64,000 nucleotides of DNA, taken from NCBI RefSeq assembly GCF_027941835.1, contig NZ_CP116005.1, forward strand, positions 434,001 through 498,000, read 5' to 3'. This stretch comes from Sphingosinicella microcystinivorans. GTDB lineage: Bacteria; Pseudomonadota; Alphaproteobacteria; Sphingomonadales; Sphingomonadaceae. The notes under the pieces were generated by a model. It saw only the letters and a program-made list of their open reading frames with translations, made no database searches and was not told where the DNA came from. The translations under genes and the position numbers were made by a program. Below are positions 8,741 to 19,699 of this stretch, one piece after another. Positions within the stretch are counted from its first letter, which is position 1; each line of letters begins with the position of its first letter.

Positions 8741-9382
8741 CTAGGCGGCGAGCATTGCCTTTTCGGCGGCGATCGGCCCCGCGAAGGACGGGCGCGACAG
8801 GATGGTCGGCAGCCACGCGCCGAGCCGCGGGTGCTTCGCGCAGTCGACGTCGACCGCGCAGTGCGAGAGGTTCACGAACGGGCTGGCGACGGCGATGTCG
8901 GCAAGGCTGAGCGCGCCGCCGACGAGGAAGCCGCCGGGCTCCGGCACCACGCCTTCGAGATAGTCGAACAGGCGCGGCAGCTCGGCGATGCCCTGCTGCA
9001 CGGTTTCCTCGCTACCCGCCTGCTTCAGGAAGCGCGGCGCGACGACGCGGTTGAAGAACACCTTGCCGCCCGAGAGCGCCACGATGGTGTCGCCGAACTC
9101 GTCGAACCAGACCGCGCGGCCGAGATCCTCGGGCGTTTGCGGAATGAGGCGGCGCTCGGGATACTTGGCGTCGAGGTAGTGGATGATGGCGGAGGAATCG
9201 GAGAGGGCGAAATCGCCGTCGCGAAAGGCCGGCATCTTGCCGAACGGCGAGATGGAAAGGAAATCGGGATTGCGCGACTGGAGCGAGACCGGAACCAGCT
9301 CGTAGTCCAGCCCCTTCTCGGCGAGCGCCACGACGACCTTGCGGACGAACGGCGACAGCGTCGCCCCGTAAACCCTGATCAT
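8741..9382 (-). CDS. Glutathione S-transferase family protein
   Basis: This is a 213-aa cytosolic protein with a thioredoxin-fold N-domain (1-78) and a helical C-domain. The N-domain carries SPFVRK, with Ser9 the likely catalytic or glutathione-activating residue, the cis-Pro context GKMPAF, and the glutathione-contacting DSSAI stretch. It probably conjugates or reduces small electrophiles with glutathione; the substrate cannot be told from sequence. It stands alone between the DUF2157 pair and dnaJ, 24 bases after dnaJ ends upstream of it. Unlike the damaged glutathione transferase at 41299-41905, this frame is intact. Confidence 0.88.
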   Translation of the reverse strand: MIRVYGATLSPFVRKVVVALAEKGLDYELVPVSLQSRNPDFLSISPFGKMPAFRDGDFALSDSSAIIHYLDAKYPERRLIPQTPEDLGRAVWFDEFGDTIVALSGGKVFFNRVVAPRFLKQAGSEETVQQGIAELPRLFDYLEGVVPEPGGFLVGGALSLADIAVASPFVNLSHCAVDVDCAKHPRLGAWLPTILSRPSFAGPIAAEKAMLAA

Positions 9383-9406
9383 GCGGCCCCTCCCCTTTTC
9401 GCGCTT

Positions 9407-10540
9407 CTACTCGGTCAGCTCATCCCACTTGGCACGAATCTTCGCGAAGAACCCCTGACTTTCCGGACAGCTTCCGGCCTCCGGCTCCAGCGCCTGAAAC
9501 TCTTCCAGAAGCTCGCGCTGGCGCTTGGAAAGCCGCGTCGGCGTCTCGACGTCCACCTCGACGATGAGGTCGCCGCGCCCGCCGCCGTTCAGCGGCGGCA
9601 TTCCGTGCCCGCGCCGCGAGAACTGCCGGCCGCTCTGCGTGCCCGCGGGGATCTTGAGCTCGACCGCCTCGCGGTCGATCGAGGGCACCTCGATCGTGCC
9701 GCCGAGCGCGGCAAGCGTCATCGGCACGGGCACCTTCACGTAGAGATCGGTGCCGCTGCGCTCGAAGATGTCGTGCGGATCGAGATGCACGAAGATGTAG
9801 AGGTCGCCCGGCGGCCCGCCGCGCGCGCCCGCCTCGCCCTCGCCCGACAGGCGGATGCGCGTGCCGTCGTCGACGCCCGCCGGGATGCGCACGTCGAGCG
9901 ACTTGTGCTTGTCGACGCGGCCCGCGCCGTGACAGTCCTTGCAGGGATCGGAGATGACGCGGCCCGCGCCGTGGCAGTTCGGGCAGGTGCGCTCCATCAG
10001 GAACATGCCCTGCTGCACGCGGACCTTGCCGTGGCCGCCGCAAGTGCCGCAGGTGTTGGCGGTGGCGCCCGGCGCCGCGCCCGAGCCGCCGCACGGCTCG
10101 CAGGCGGTGGCGACGTCGATCTCGATGGTGCGGGTGTTGCCCGCGAAGGCTTCCTCGAGGCTGAGGCGGAGGTCGTAGCGCAGGTCCGCGCCGCGCATGG
10201 CGCTGCTGCGCTGCCGCTGGCGGCCGCCGCCCATGAACTCGCCGAAGATGCCCTCGAAAATATCGGCGAAATCGCCGAACCCGGCGCCGCCCGCGCCGTT
10301 GCCCGGCCCGCCGTTCTGGAACGCCGCCTTGCCGTAGCGGTCGTAGGCGGCGCGCTTCTGGTCGTCCTTCAGGCAGTCATAGGCTTCGTTGATCGCCTTG
10401 AACTTCGCCTCTGCGTCCGTGCAGCCGCCGTTCTTGTCGGGGTGGTACTGCATGGCGAGCCGCCGGTAGGCGGACTTGATCGCCGCGCCGTCCGCGCCGC
10501 GCTCGACACCGAGGAGTTCGTAGTAATCGGCTTCAACCAT
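9407..10540 (-). CDS. dnaJ: Chaperone protein DnaJ
   Basis: The product is 377 aa, the usual length. It is the Hsp40 co-chaperone that delivers unfolded substrates to DnaK and triggers its ATPase. In order it has a J domain with HPD at 33-35, a Gly/Phe-rich linker (about 77-107), four CxxCxGxG zinc motifs (C147/C150, C164/C167, C186/C189, C200/C203) and C-terminal substrate-binding domains. The start at 10540 ([10 protein letters not shown]) fits the family; an ATG 12 codons earlier does not. It lies 63 bases after dnaK on the same strand and is probably transcribed from the dnaK heat-shock promoter. Confidence 0.97.
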   Translation of the reverse strand: MVEADYYELLGVERGADGAAIKSAYRRLAMQYHPDKNGGCTDAEAKFKAINEAYDCLKDDQKRAAYDRYGKAAFQNGGPGNGAGGAGFGDFADIFEGIFGEFMGGGRQRQRSSAMRGADLRYDLRLSLEEAFAGNTRTIEIDVATACEPCGGSGAAPGATANTCGTCGGHGKVRVQQGMFLMERTCPNCHGAGRVISDPCKDCHGAGRVDKHKSLDVRIPAGVDDGTRIRLSGEGEAGARGGPPGDLYIFVHLDPHDIFERSGTDLYVKVPVPMTLAALGGTIEVPSIDREAVELKIPAGTQSGRQFSRRGHGMPPLNGGGRGDLIVEVDVETPTRLSKRQRELLEEFQALEPEAGSCPESQGFFAKIRAKWDELTE

Positions 10541-10603
10541 ACGCCCGGCCTGCCCCCGCTGGCACGCGGCCGCCACCCCGGAAGACGGCGGCCGCCACCG
10601 ATC

Positions 10604-12514
<1,911 letters not shown>

Positions 12515-12610
12515 ATCTCCCGTGCTTCCTCTTTCAAAATCCAAGCAGGAACAAACGATTGACCGTGCCGCCGCGCAAATTTGCCGCAGCGGTTCCGGCC
12601 CACGCGGGCG

Positions 12611-12639
12611 ATGTAGGAACAGCGCCAGCGCCATACAAG
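12611..12639 (-). promoter_or_regulatory. RpoH (sigma-32) type heat-shock promoter of dnaK
   Basis: On the minus strand the sequence reads CTTGTA, 17 bases, CTACAT. This matches the alphaproteobacterial RpoH pattern (CTTG... and CYTATNT-like -10). The same -10 and spacing recur before hrcA. Predicted transcription starts near 12604, giving a leader of about 90 bases before dnaK. Confidence 0.65.
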
Positions 12640-12769
12640 AGCGCGCGGCCGCGCCGGATGCGATTTGCGCGGGCGATGAGGACGCGCTGCCGCATGGCGC
12701 GGAGCCCCCCGGGTGTGGCATGAAGCGTCCAAGCGGAGCGTGGATGTCTCTGGCGAAGGATTGAAGACC

Positions 12770-13303
12770 GTGACGCGTATCGACAGAAACCTTGGAATTG
12801 CGGCGTGTGTGACGGCCCTGCTGCTGCTCGCGGCGGCAGCGATCGGCGGCAGCGCGCTCGCCGCACCGCCGAACCCGGCCGCCCCGAGTCCGGCGGCAAG
12901 CCCCGCCGCAAGCCCCGCCGTGAGCAACGCATGGCTGCGCCTGCCCGTCGTCGCCGGGCGTCCGGCGGCGGTGTATGCGACGATCACGGGCGGCGCGGCG
13001 GCGGACCGGCTGATCGCCGTGGAAGGCCCGAAGCCGGCGCGCTTCGCGCTGCACGCGACGAAGGCCGAGAACGGCGTGATGCGGATGACCCCGCTCGCCG
13101 GGCTGCCGGTGAATGCCGGCCAGAAGGTCGAGATGAAGCCGGGCGGCACGCACGTGATGGCGTTCGGCCTGCCGGACACCAAGCCCGATTCGCGCGTGGC
13201 GCTGACCTTCGTGTTCGAGAAGGCCGGACGCGTCGCCGTCTCCGCGCACGCGATGAGCGCGACGGCGCCGGAGATGAAGGCCGGAGAGCACGCCCATCAT
13301 TAG
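12770..13303 (+). CDS. PCuAC-type periplasmic copper chaperone
   Basis: The 177-aa product (from a GTG start) has a signal peptide ending in SALAAP, a Pro/Ala/Ser linker with three repeats of SPAA type, and a PCuAC domain. Visible metal-site features are a His in the strand ALHATK, Met residues in VMRM, and the HxM pair in THVMAF. The tail GEHAHH adds His ligands. These proteins deliver Cu(I), usually to the CuA site of cytochrome c oxidase. An ATG at 12713 would add 19 residues ahead of the signal peptide, so I prefer the GTG at 12770, with GAAGGA upstream. It is divergent from dnaK and abuts the next gene. Confidence 0.85.
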   Translation: MTRIDRNLGIAACVTALLLLAAAAIGGSALAAPPNPAAPSPAASPAASPAVSNAWLRLPVVAGRPAAVYATITGGAAADRLIAVEGPKPARFALHATKAENGVMRMTPLAGLPVNAGQKVEMKPGGTHVMAFGLPDTKPDSRVALTFVFEKAGRVAVSAHAMSATAPEMKAGEHAHH

Positions 13304-13775
13304 GCCGCTGACCGACGGCGAGCAGGCGATGGCGCGCCGCGCCTTCGGCGACGCGATCGACCTCGCGCGCGTCACGCTCCGGCGGGCGAAATGGTGGTGG
13401 CTGCAACCGGCGTGGGTGGTGATGGCGCCCGACGGGCACATCTGGTTCCACCCCAACAACGCCTCGTGGCGCGAGGATTTCAGCCGCGCCTCGCTGTTCC
13501 TGCAGGGCCTCGTCGTCCACGAGCTGACGCACGTGTGGCAGCACCAGCAGGGCGTGAATCTGATCCTGAGACGCGGGCCGCTGGCACGCTACGACTATTT
13601 GCCGTTGAAGCCGGGCCTCGGCTTCCCCGATTACGGGCTGGAGCAGCAGGCCGAGATCGTGCGCGACGCCTATGTGAAACGCATGGGCGGCGACGTGCCC
13701 GGCACCCCGCCGCTCGCGACATACGATGCGCTGCTGCCGTTCCGGGCGGGAGTCGGCGGAAGGGAGATTGTGTAA
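13299..13775 (+). CDS. vgr-related protein with HExxH motif
   Basis: This is a small cytoplasmic protein with a zinc-metallopeptidase-like motif HELTHVWQH (residues 64-72 counted from the ATG at 13329). It matches proteins annotated as vgr-related in Caulobacter and sphingomonads, whose function is unknown. Homologs start with a stretch like RPLTPGE. Here the equivalent RPLTDGEQA lies upstream of the ATG, behind ATC or ATT codons at 13296 and 13299. A GGAG ribosome site stands 9-12 bases before them. I therefore extend the gene to 13299; the safe minimum is 13329-13775 (148 aa). It would overlap the previous gene's end by 5 bases. Confidence 0.7.
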   Translation: MRPLTDGEQAMARRAFGDAIDLARVTLRRAKWWWLQPAWVVMAPDGHIWFHPNNASWREDFSRASLFLQGLVVHELTHVWQHQQGVNLILRRGPLARYDYLPLKPGLGFPDYGLEQQAEIVRDAYVKRMGGDVPGTPPLATYDALLPFRAGVGGREIV

Positions 13776-13801
13776 GGAAACACGGGAAGCGGCCTGCCGC
13801 G

Positions 13802-14182
13802 TTAAACCGCCCGCACCCAGATCAGATCGTGGAAGAACTCGGCGCCCGAGCGGCTGGTTTCGGGGGGCGTGCGGAGCAGCAGTCGGCCTTCGCCGGCGGA
13901 GTCGAACTCCACGACGCGGCGGGTGAGCGTGGTGCCGACCCAGCGCGCGACGGTGGCGTGCTCGACGGCGTGGTGGATGTCGTCGCCCTCGCGCCGCCAG
14001 CGGCCGGCGTAGGCGATGACCTGAGGCCCGCTGTCCGTCTGCCGCGTGAGGATCGCGCTCACGTGGCCCTCCGGGTGGTAGAAGAGGCGCCCGGCCGCAT
14101 CGAGCACGTAGGGGTCGCCGTCGCGGAACTCGACCCACTGGTCGAGCTGCCACACGCCGCAGATGGGATCGGGCGCCGCCAC
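13802..14182 (-). CDS. Lipocalin-like domain protein
   Basis: The product is 126 aa with alternating beta-strand pattern: GVWQLDQWVEF at the start, then YHPEGHVSAILTRQ, then WVGTTLTRRVVEF. This fits the small lipocalin-like domain family found in secreted or cytosolic stress proteins. No signal peptide is seen, so it is probably cytoplasmic. The ATG lies two bases after the grpE stop, making it the third gene of an hrcA-grpE operon and so probably heat-inducible. The ligand is unknown. Confidence 0.72.
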   Translation of the reverse strand: MAAPDPICGVWQLDQWVEFRDGDPYVLDAAGRLFYHPEGHVSAILTRQTDSGPQVIAYAGRWRREGDDIHHAVEHATVARWVGTTLTRRVVEFDSAGEGRLLLRTPPETSRSGAEFFHDLIWVRAV

Positions 14183-14184
14183 GC

Positions 14185-14715
14185 TCAGCCCGCCTTCGCG
14201 ACGCTGACCATCGCCGGGCGCAGCAGGCGGTCCTTGAGGACGTAGCCCGTCTGCAACTCGGCGACGATGGTGCCGGCCTCGGCGCCGTCCTGCGCCACCT
14301 CCAGCATCGCCTGATGGCGATTGGGATCGAGCTTCTGGCCGACGCTTTCGATGCGGGCGATGCCGTGCTTCTCGAAGACCTTCAGAAGCTCCTTCTCGGT
14401 GATCTCGACGCCCGAGAGCAGCGGACCCTGCACGGTGCCGTCCTTCGCGGCGGCCTCGAGCGCGCGGCGCAAATTGTCGGCGACGCCGAGCAGGTCGCGC
14501 GCGAAGCCGGTGACGGCGTAGGCGACCGCGTCCGCCTTCTCGCGTTCGAGGCGGCGGCGCACGTTCTCCGATTCGGCGACGGCGCGCAGCAGACGGTCCT
14601 TGAGCTCGGCGATCTCGGCATCCTTCTCGGCGAGCGGATCGGCCTCCGGCGTCTCCACCGGCTGTTCGGCGGCGGCGATCTCCTCGGGGGTCAGCTTTTC
14701 GTTGTCTTCAATCAT
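14185..14715 (-). CDS. grpE: Nucleotide exchange factor GrpE
   Basis: The product is 176 aa. GrpE is the dimeric nucleotide exchange factor of DnaK. It shows a disordered acidic N-terminus, a long coiled coil with heptad pattern (about 33-80), the GVADNLRRAL segment, and a C-terminal beta-wing domain ending in RPAMVSVAKAG. The start at 14715 overlaps the hrcA stop by 4 bases (ATGA), so the two are translationally coupled. Expression should follow the RpoH promoter upstream of hrcA. Confidence 0.96.
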   Translation of the reverse strand: MIEDNEKLTPEEIAAAEQPVETPEADPLAEKDAEIAELKDRLLRAVAESENVRRRLEREKADAVAYAVTGFARDLLGVADNLRRALEAAAKDGTVQGPLLSGVEITEKELLKVFEKHGIARIESVGQKLDPNRHQAMLEVAQDGAEAGTIVAELQTGYVLKDRLLRPAMVSVAKAG

Positions 14716-15767
14716 CCTATCAGCCTGCTGAGTGTTCGGGCGGTATAGTCCACCATGGGTACGATGCGCGCATAATTCAGGCGCGTGGGGCCGATGACGC
14801 CCACGACACCGACGATCCTCCCTTCCGCGCCGCCACTGTAGGGCGCGGCGATAACCGATGAGCCGGAGAGGGAGAAGAGCTTGTTTTCCGAACCGATGAA
14901 GATTTTCATCGCCCGCGCCTCGCGCGCATCGTCGAGGACGCGCAGCATCTCGACCTTGTCGTCGAGATCGGCGAGCAGCGAGCGCACGCGCTGGAGGTCG
15001 GCCTCCGCCGCGTCGTCGAGGAGGTGCGACTGGCCGCGCACGATGAGCACCGCGCGGTCGGCGTCGTCCGCCGACCAGCTGGCGATGCCGCGCGCGATGA
15101 GGTCGCGCGTCGCCGCGTCGATGAGGGCACGCTCGGTCTCGATCTCGCGCTGGAGCCGCGCGGCGGCGTCGGCGAGCGTGGAACCGGCAAGGCGCGCGGT
15201 CAGATAGTTGCCCGCCTCGACGAGCGCGGCCGGGGACACGGGATATTCCAGATCGACGATGCGGTTCTCGACCGTGCCGTCGTCGGCGACGAGGATGGCG
15301 AGGACGCGCGTCGGCGACAGCGCCGTGAAGCTCGCCTGCCGCAGCACGCGCTCGGTGCGCGGCACCATGACCACCGCCGCACACGACGAGAGCCCGGAGA
15401 GCACCGCGGTCGCGCGCGACAGCACGTCCTCCACGGCACGGTCGGGCGCGCTGAGGCCCGCCTCGATAGCGGCGCGCTCCTCGGCGCCCGCCTCGCTCGC
15501 CTGCATCATGCCGTCGACGAACAGCCGCAGGCCGAAATCGGTGGGCACGCGACCGGCGGACGTGTGCGGGCTGCCGAGCAGGCCGACGCGCTCCAGATCG
15601 TGCAGCACGCTGCGGATCGAGGCGGACGACAGGCCGAGGCTGTCCGGCCGGCCCGCGAGCGTCTTCGAGCCGACCGGGGCGCCGGAGTCGATATATTCCT
15701 CGACCACCTGCCGGAACACGGCGCGCGCGCGATCGGAAAGCTCTGATATGGTCGGGCCGCTCGTCAT
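14712..15767 (-). CDS. hrcA: Heat-inducible transcription repressor HrcA
   Basis: The product is 351 aa. HrcA represses groESL-type operons by binding CIRCE inverted repeats. It has an N-terminal winged helix (about 10-80, with VGSKTLAGR and [13 protein letters not shown]), a GAF-like middle domain and a dimerization segment. The start [18 protein letters not shown] aligns with alphaproteobacterial HrcA. No CIRCE repeat lies in front of this operon. Instead an RpoH-type promoter ends only a few bases before the ATG, so the transcript may have almost no leader. Confidence 0.95.
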   Translation of the reverse strand: MTSGPTISELSDRARAVFRQVVEEYIDSGAPVGSKTLAGRPDSLGLSSASIRSVLHDLERVGLLGSPHTSAGRVPTDFGLRLFVDGMMQASEAGAEERAAIEAGLSAPDRAVEDVLSRATAVLSGLSSCAAVVMVPRTERVLRQASFTALSPTRVLAILVADDGTVENRIVDLEYPVSPAALVEAGNYLTARLAGSTLADAAARLQREIETERALIDAATRDLIARGIASWSADDADRAVLIVRGQSHLLDDAAEADLQRVRSLLADLDDKVEMLRVLDDAREARAMKIFIGSENKLFSLSGSSVIAAPYSGGAEGRIVGVVGVIGPTRLNYARIVPMVDYTARTLSRLIG

Positions 15768-15776
15768 CGCGGGGGA

Positions 15777-15805
15777 ATGTAGGGTGGAGCCCCGCCCCTC
15801 TCAAG
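15777..15805 (-). promoter_or_regulatory. RpoH-type promoter of hrcA-grpE
   Basis: On the minus strand the sequence is CTTGAG, 17 bases, CTACAT. The -10 and spacing are identical to those of the dnaK promoter. Transcription would start near 15770, two to four bases before the hrcA ATG at 15767. Confidence 0.65.
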
Positions 15806-15874
15806 TCATCTGGACCCCGTCGGCGCGAGCCGGTACACGGCGCGGCAGACACGTTCCCCCGCACAGGAGTTTTC

Positions 15875-16591
15875 ATGCGACCCTCCGGCCGCGCGCCCGA
15901 CGAGATGCGCACCATCGAGATGACCCCCGGCGTTTCGCGCCACGCCGAGGGCTCGTGCCTCGTCAAGTTCGGCGACACGCACGTGCTGGTGACGGCGAGC
16001 GTCGAGGAGCGCGTGCCGCCGTTCCTGCGCGGCAAGGGCGAAGGCTGGGTGACGGCGGAATACGGGATGCTGCCGCGCGCCACGCACACCCGCGGCTCGC
16101 GCGAGGCGGCGAAGGGCAAGCAGTCCGGCCGCACGCAGGAAATCCAGCGGCTGATCGGCCGCTCGCTGCGCACGGTCGTCGACCTGAAGGCGCTCGGCGA
16201 GCGGCAGATCACCATCGACTGCGACGTGCTGCAGGCGGACGGCGGCACGCGCACCGCCGCCATCTCCGGCGCATGGGTGGCGCTCAGGATCGCGATCGAC
16301 AAGCTGATCGCCGACGGGCTGCTGACGGCGGACCCGATCCGCGCGCAGGTCGCGGCGATCAGCTGCGGCGTCTACGAGGGCGCGGCGGTGCTCGACCTCG
16401 ACTACCCGGAGGATTCCGCCGCCGAAACCGACGCCAATTTCGTGATGACCGACAAGGGCGGCATCGTCGAGGTGCAGGGCACCGCCGAGCGCGACCCGTT
16501 CGACGAGGAGACGCTGCTCCGGATGCTGCGCCTCGCGCGCATCGGCTGCGGCAAGATCTACGCGGCGCAGGCGAAGGCGACCGGACGCTAG
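15875..16591 (+). CDS. rph: Ribonuclease PH
   Basis: The product is 238 aa, the family's usual length. RNase PH is a phosphorolytic 3'-5' exoribonuclease that trims tRNA precursors, acting as a hexamer. The N-terminal signature [11 protein letters not shown], the central [20 protein letters not shown] (phosphate and tRNA contacts) and [16 protein letters not shown] are all present. It starts the plus-strand series rph-rdgB-hemW, where genes are 4 bases apart or overlap. A ribosome site (CAGGAG) precedes the ATG. Confidence 0.97.
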   Translation: MRPSGRAPDEMRTIEMTPGVSRHAEGSCLVKFGDTHVLVTASVEERVPPFLRGKGEGWVTAEYGMLPRATHTRGSREAAKGKQSGRTQEIQRLIGRSLRTVVDLKALGERQITIDCDVLQADGGTRTAAISGAWVALRIAIDKLIADGLLTADPIRAQVAAISCGVYEGAAVLDLDYPEDSAAETDANFVMTDKGGIVEVQGTAERDPFDEETLLRMLRLARIGCGKIYAAQAKATGR

Positions 16592-16595
16592 GGCC

Positions 16596-17192
16596 GTGGC
16601 GCGGAAACTCCTTCCCGGCCGGCTGATCGTCGCCAGCCACAACCCCGGCAAGGTGCGCGAGATCCGCGCGCTTGTCGCGCCGTTCGGCGTCGAGCCGGTG
16701 TCGGCGGGGGATGCGGGCCTCGCGGAGCCGGAGGAGACGGAAACGACGTTCCGCGGCAATGCCGAGCTGAAGGCGCTCGCCGCTGCGCAAGGCTCCGGGC
16801 TTCCGGCGCTTGCCGACGATTCGGGGCTCAGCGTCCATGCGCTCGGCGGCGATCCCGGCATCTGGTCGGCGCGCTGGGCGGGGCCGGAGAAGGACTTCGC
16901 CCTCGCCATGCGGAAAGTGCACGAGGCGCTCGGCGACGCCGCCGACCGCGGCGCGCACTTCACCTGCGCGCTGTCGCTGGCGTGGCCGGACGGACACGTC
17001 GAGACCTTCGAAGGCCATGTGCACGGCACGCTCGTCTGGCCGCCGCGCGGCGGCAAGGGCTTCGGCTACGACCCGATGTTCGTCCCCGAAGGGCACGCCA
17101 TCAGCTTCGGCGAGATGGAGCCGGACGCGAAGCACGCGATGAGCCACCGCGCGCGGGCGTTCGCGCAACTGGTCGAGGCATGTCTGAAATAG
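16596..17192 (+). CDS. rdgB: XTP/dITP diphosphatase (RdgB/HAM1)
   Basis: The product is 198 aa from a GTG start 4 bases after rph. The enzyme hydrolyses non-canonical purine nucleotides such as dITP and XTP to monophosphates, keeping them out of DNA and RNA. Family motifs are [10 protein letters not shown] (about 14-23), ADDSGL (about 71-76) and FGYDPMF (about 156-162), plus SHRARAF near the end. The hemW start lies inside its last codons, overlapping by 13 bases. Confidence 0.96.
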   Translation: MARKLLPGRLIVASHNPGKVREIRALVAPFGVEPVSAGDAGLAEPEETETTFRGNAELKALAAAQGSGLPALADDSGLSVHALGGDPGIWSARWAGPEKDFALAMRKVHEALGDAADRGAHFTCALSLAWPDGHVETFEGHVHGTLVWPPRGGKGFGYDPMFVPEGHAISFGEMEPDAKHAMSHRARAFAQLVEACLK

Positions 17193-18307
17193 CGGAACCG
17201 CTGGCGCTTTACGTCCACTGGCCGTTCTGCGTCTCCAAGTGCCCGTACTGCGACTTCAACAGCCACGTGCGCGAGCGTGTGGACGAAGCGGCGTGGCGGG
17301 AGGCGCTGATCGCGGACATGGAATACGAGGCGCGGGCAACGCCGGAGCGGCGGCTTTCGAGCCTGTTCTTCGGCGGCGGCACGCCCTCGCTGATGGCGCC
17401 GGAAACGGTCGGCGCGATCATCGACGCGGCGGATCGGCTGTGGGGCTTCGAAAATGCCGAGATCACGCTGGAGGCGAACCCTTCGAGCGTCGAGGCGGAG
17501 CGCTTCGCGGGCTTCGCGGCGGCGGGCGTGAACCGGGTGTCGCTGGGGCTGCAAGCGCTCGACGACGCAGCGCTGAAGGCGCTGGGCCGCGCGCACGACC
17601 TCGCCGAGGGGCTTGCCGCGCTCGACGTGGCGCAGGCGCATTTCCCGCGCGTGAGCTTCGACCTCATCTATGCGCGCGAGGGGCAGACGCCGGATGCATG
17701 GGAGCGCGAACTGGCGCGGGCGCTGGCGTTCGGGACCGAGCACCTGTCGCTCTACCAGCTCACCATCGAGCCGGGGACGGCGTTCGCGACGCGCGCGCGG
17801 CTCGGGCGGCTGACGCTGCCCGAGGAGGACGCCTCGCTCGGCATGTTCGAGACGACGCGCGCGATGACGGCGGCGGCGGGGCTTCCCGCCTACGAGGTTT
17901 CGAACCACGCGCGGCCGGGCGCGGAGAGCCGCCACAACCTCGCCTACTGGCGCTACGGCGACTACGCGGGCGTCGGCCCCGGCGCGCACGGGCGGCGCGG
18001 CGGCATGGCGACGATCCGCGAACGGCTGCCGGAGACGTGGCTGAAATCGGCTGTGGCGAGCGAGACGCCGCTCGACGCGCGCACACGCGCCGACGAGGCG
18101 CTGATGATGGGGCTGCGGCTGCTGGAGGGCATCGACGAGGCGGTGTTCGAGGCGCGTACCGGGGTGGTGCTGGGCGACGTCGTCAGCGCCTCCGGCCTTG
18201 CCGAGACCACGCGGCTCGGGCTGGTGACGCGCGAGAACGGGAGGCTGCGGCTGACCGACACAGGGCAGCCGCTGCTCAACGCGGTGGTTTCAAGGCTGCT
18301 GACATAG
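17180..18307 (+). CDS. hemW: Radical SAM heme chaperone HemW
   Basis: The product is 375 aa. HemW binds heme and a 4Fe-4S cluster and is thought to deliver heme to target proteins. It resembles HemN but lacks coproporphyrinogen oxidase activity. The cluster motif CVSKCPYC places cysteines at 17, 21 and 24 (CxxxCxxC), followed directly by DFNSH as in HemW. FFGGGTPS and [20 protein letters not shown] are typical. The ATG at 17180 lies within rdgB, and upstream in-frame sequence is only the shadow of rdgB. Confidence 0.93.
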   Translation: MSEIAEPLALYVHWPFCVSKCPYCDFNSHVRERVDEAAWREALIADMEYEARATPERRLSSLFFGGGTPSLMAPETVGAIIDAADRLWGFENAEITLEANPSSVEAERFAGFAAAGVNRVSLGLQALDDAALKALGRAHDLAEGLAALDVAQAHFPRVSFDLIYAREGQTPDAWERELARALAFGTEHLSLYQLTIEPGTAFATRARLGRLTLPEEDASLGMFETTRAMTAAAGLPAYEVSNHARPGAESRHNLAYWRYGDYAGVGPGAHGRRGGMATIRERLPETWLKSAVASETPLDARTRADEALMMGLRLLEGIDEAVFEARTGVVLGDVVSASGLAETTRLGLVTRENGRLRLTDTGQPLLNAVVSRLLT

Positions 18308-18313
18308 GCGCTT

Positions 18314-18398
18314 GTGCGTCCCTCGACTTCGCTCGGGATGAAGGGCCTTTATACCCTGTAAATACTTGCATCATCCCGAGCGAAGTCGAGGGACGCAC
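18314..18398. repeat. Perfect 28-bp inverted repeat with 29-base loop
   Basis: The arms 18314-18341 and 18371-18398 are perfectly complementary, beginning GTGCGTCCCTCG and ending with the same bases reversed. The element lies between the convergent ends of hemW and the LpoA-like gene. It could terminate transcription in both directions, although no long T tract follows. Its outline (arms reading CTCGACTTCGCTCGGGATGA) is the kind of dispersed palindrome seen in sphingomonad intergenic regions. Confidence 0.85.
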
Positions 18399-18408
18399 GA
18401 TCTTCCCG

Positions 18409-19686
18409 TCACGCCCCCGGACGCTTCGCGAAGGTGCGCGGGGCGGGCGAGACGACGGTGGTGCCCGTGGCGCCCACCTGCCCGACCTCGAGGCCGCGGT
18501 CGGCGATGCCCGACGCGCCGAAGCGGAAGATGCCGTCGACGCCCGCGAAACCGTCCGGATCGCGCAGGCGCGCCTCCGGGAAGTTCGCGCCGATCGGCCA
18601 GTCGCCCGCGATCGCGTTCACCAGCAGCACCGAATCGTAGCCGAGGCTGGCGAGCCGCGACGGCGCGCCGCCGAACTTCGCCCGGTAGCGCGAGGCGAGC
18701 TGCGTGAAGCGCGCATCGGGCACGCTCGCGTACCATGCGCCATGCAGCCCCTGCACAGCGCGGATGCCGGGCTCGGCGTTCCAGAGCTCGGAGCCGAGGT
18801 AGCGGACCTTGCCGGGGCCCGCGCCGTACTGGGTGAGCGGGCCGAGGAAAGCGGAGGCGATCTGGCTGCCGTCCGCGATCAGCAGCGCCTGGAAGGACAC
18901 CGGGCCGAGCCGGTCCTGCACCGGCGCCACCGTGCCGTCGGCGCGGACGATGCCGCCCTGGCTCGCCCGCGCGACGCGCGCCTCGTAGTCGGTGAGGCGG
19001 CGAACGGCGGCCTGAAGCTTGGCGCGCGAGCGCTCGTAGGTTTCGACCGCCGTCACCTTGCCGCCCGAATCGCGCACCGCGCGGAGCAGCGCGCCCGACG
19101 CGCGCTGGCCGTAGTTGCCCACGGGCACGAGCGCGCCGAAGCGCTCGACGCCCTGCGCGCGCGCATAGCGCACGACGCGGTCGATCGACTGGTCGGGCTG
19201 GAAGCCGAGGATATAGACGCCGCTGCCGGCGACATCGGCGTCGTTCGAATAGGAGATGATCGGGATGCCCGCCGCCTTCGCGACGCCGCGCACGGCGGTG
19301 ACGTCCGCCGCGAGCAGCGGCCCGAGGAACAGCTTGTTGCCCTCCGCGACCGCGCGCCGCGCCGCCGCCGCCGCGCCGGGCGCGGTATCATAGACGGTGA
19401 GCTTGATGTTCGTGTTCCTGACGTCGAGCAGCGCCATGTTGGCGGCGTTCGCCAGCGACTGGCCGACGCGCGCCGTGCCGCCCGACATCGGCAGCAGCAG
19501 CGCGACCTTGTTCTGCGGGATTTCCTGCGGCGTTTCCACGACCGGGGGCGGGGGCGGGGGCGCCTCGACCTCCGGGGCTTTCTGGACCGTCTGCGCGCAC
19601 GCGGCGGCGGCGAGCGCCGCCAGCGGCAGCAATGTCCGCCTCAGGCCGTCAAAACAGCGATTCCAGAATCGCCCGCGGCCCTCCAT
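18409..19686 (-). CDS. Penicillin-binding protein activator-like lipoprotein (LpoA/LppC-type)
   Basis: The lipoprotein has a signal with lipobox LAALAAAAC, a Pro-rich spacer (APPPPPPVVE), and a periplasmic-binding-protein type I fold (from KVALLLPMSGG onward). This matches the LpoA-like activators of peptidoglycan synthases, usually encoded beside rsmI and yraN as here. I take MEGRGRF at 19686 as start (425 aa); in-frame ATGs at 19701 and 19707 overlap the divergent rsmI start at 19700. In alphaproteobacteria the PBP-activation role is inferred from the fold, and binding of a small ligand is also possible. Confidence 0.85.
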   Translation of the reverse strand: MEGRGRFWNRCFDGLRRTLLPLAALAAAACAQTVQKAPEVEAPPPPPPVVETPQEIPQNKVALLLPMSGGTARVGQSLANAANMALLDVRNTNIKLTVYDTAPGAAAAARRAVAEGNKLFLGPLLAADVTAVRGVAKAAGIPIISYSNDADVAGSGVYILGFQPDQSIDRVVRYARAQGVERFGALVPVGNYGQRASGALLRAVRDSGGKVTAVETYERSRAKLQAAVRRLTDYEARVARASQGGIVRADGTVAPVQDRLGPVSFQALLIADGSQIASAFLGPLTQYGAGPGKVRYLGSELWNAEPGIRAVQGLHGAWYASVPDARFTQLASRYRAKFGGAPSRLASLGYDSVLLVNAIAGDWPIGANFPEARLRDPDGFAGVDGIFRFGASGIADRGLEVGQVGATGTTVVSPAPRTFAKRPGA

Positions 19687-19699
19687 GCTGTAGATCGAC

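Noticed and set aside
12515-13459. N-terminal extension of dnaK in frame
   Set aside because: The DnaK start at [10 protein letters not shown] is invariant. The extension lies over the promoter and the divergent PCuAC gene.
15768-15874. CIRCE element near hrcA
   Set aside because: No TTAGCACTC/GAGTGCTAA pair is present. CIRCE sites normally lie before groESL, which is not in this window.
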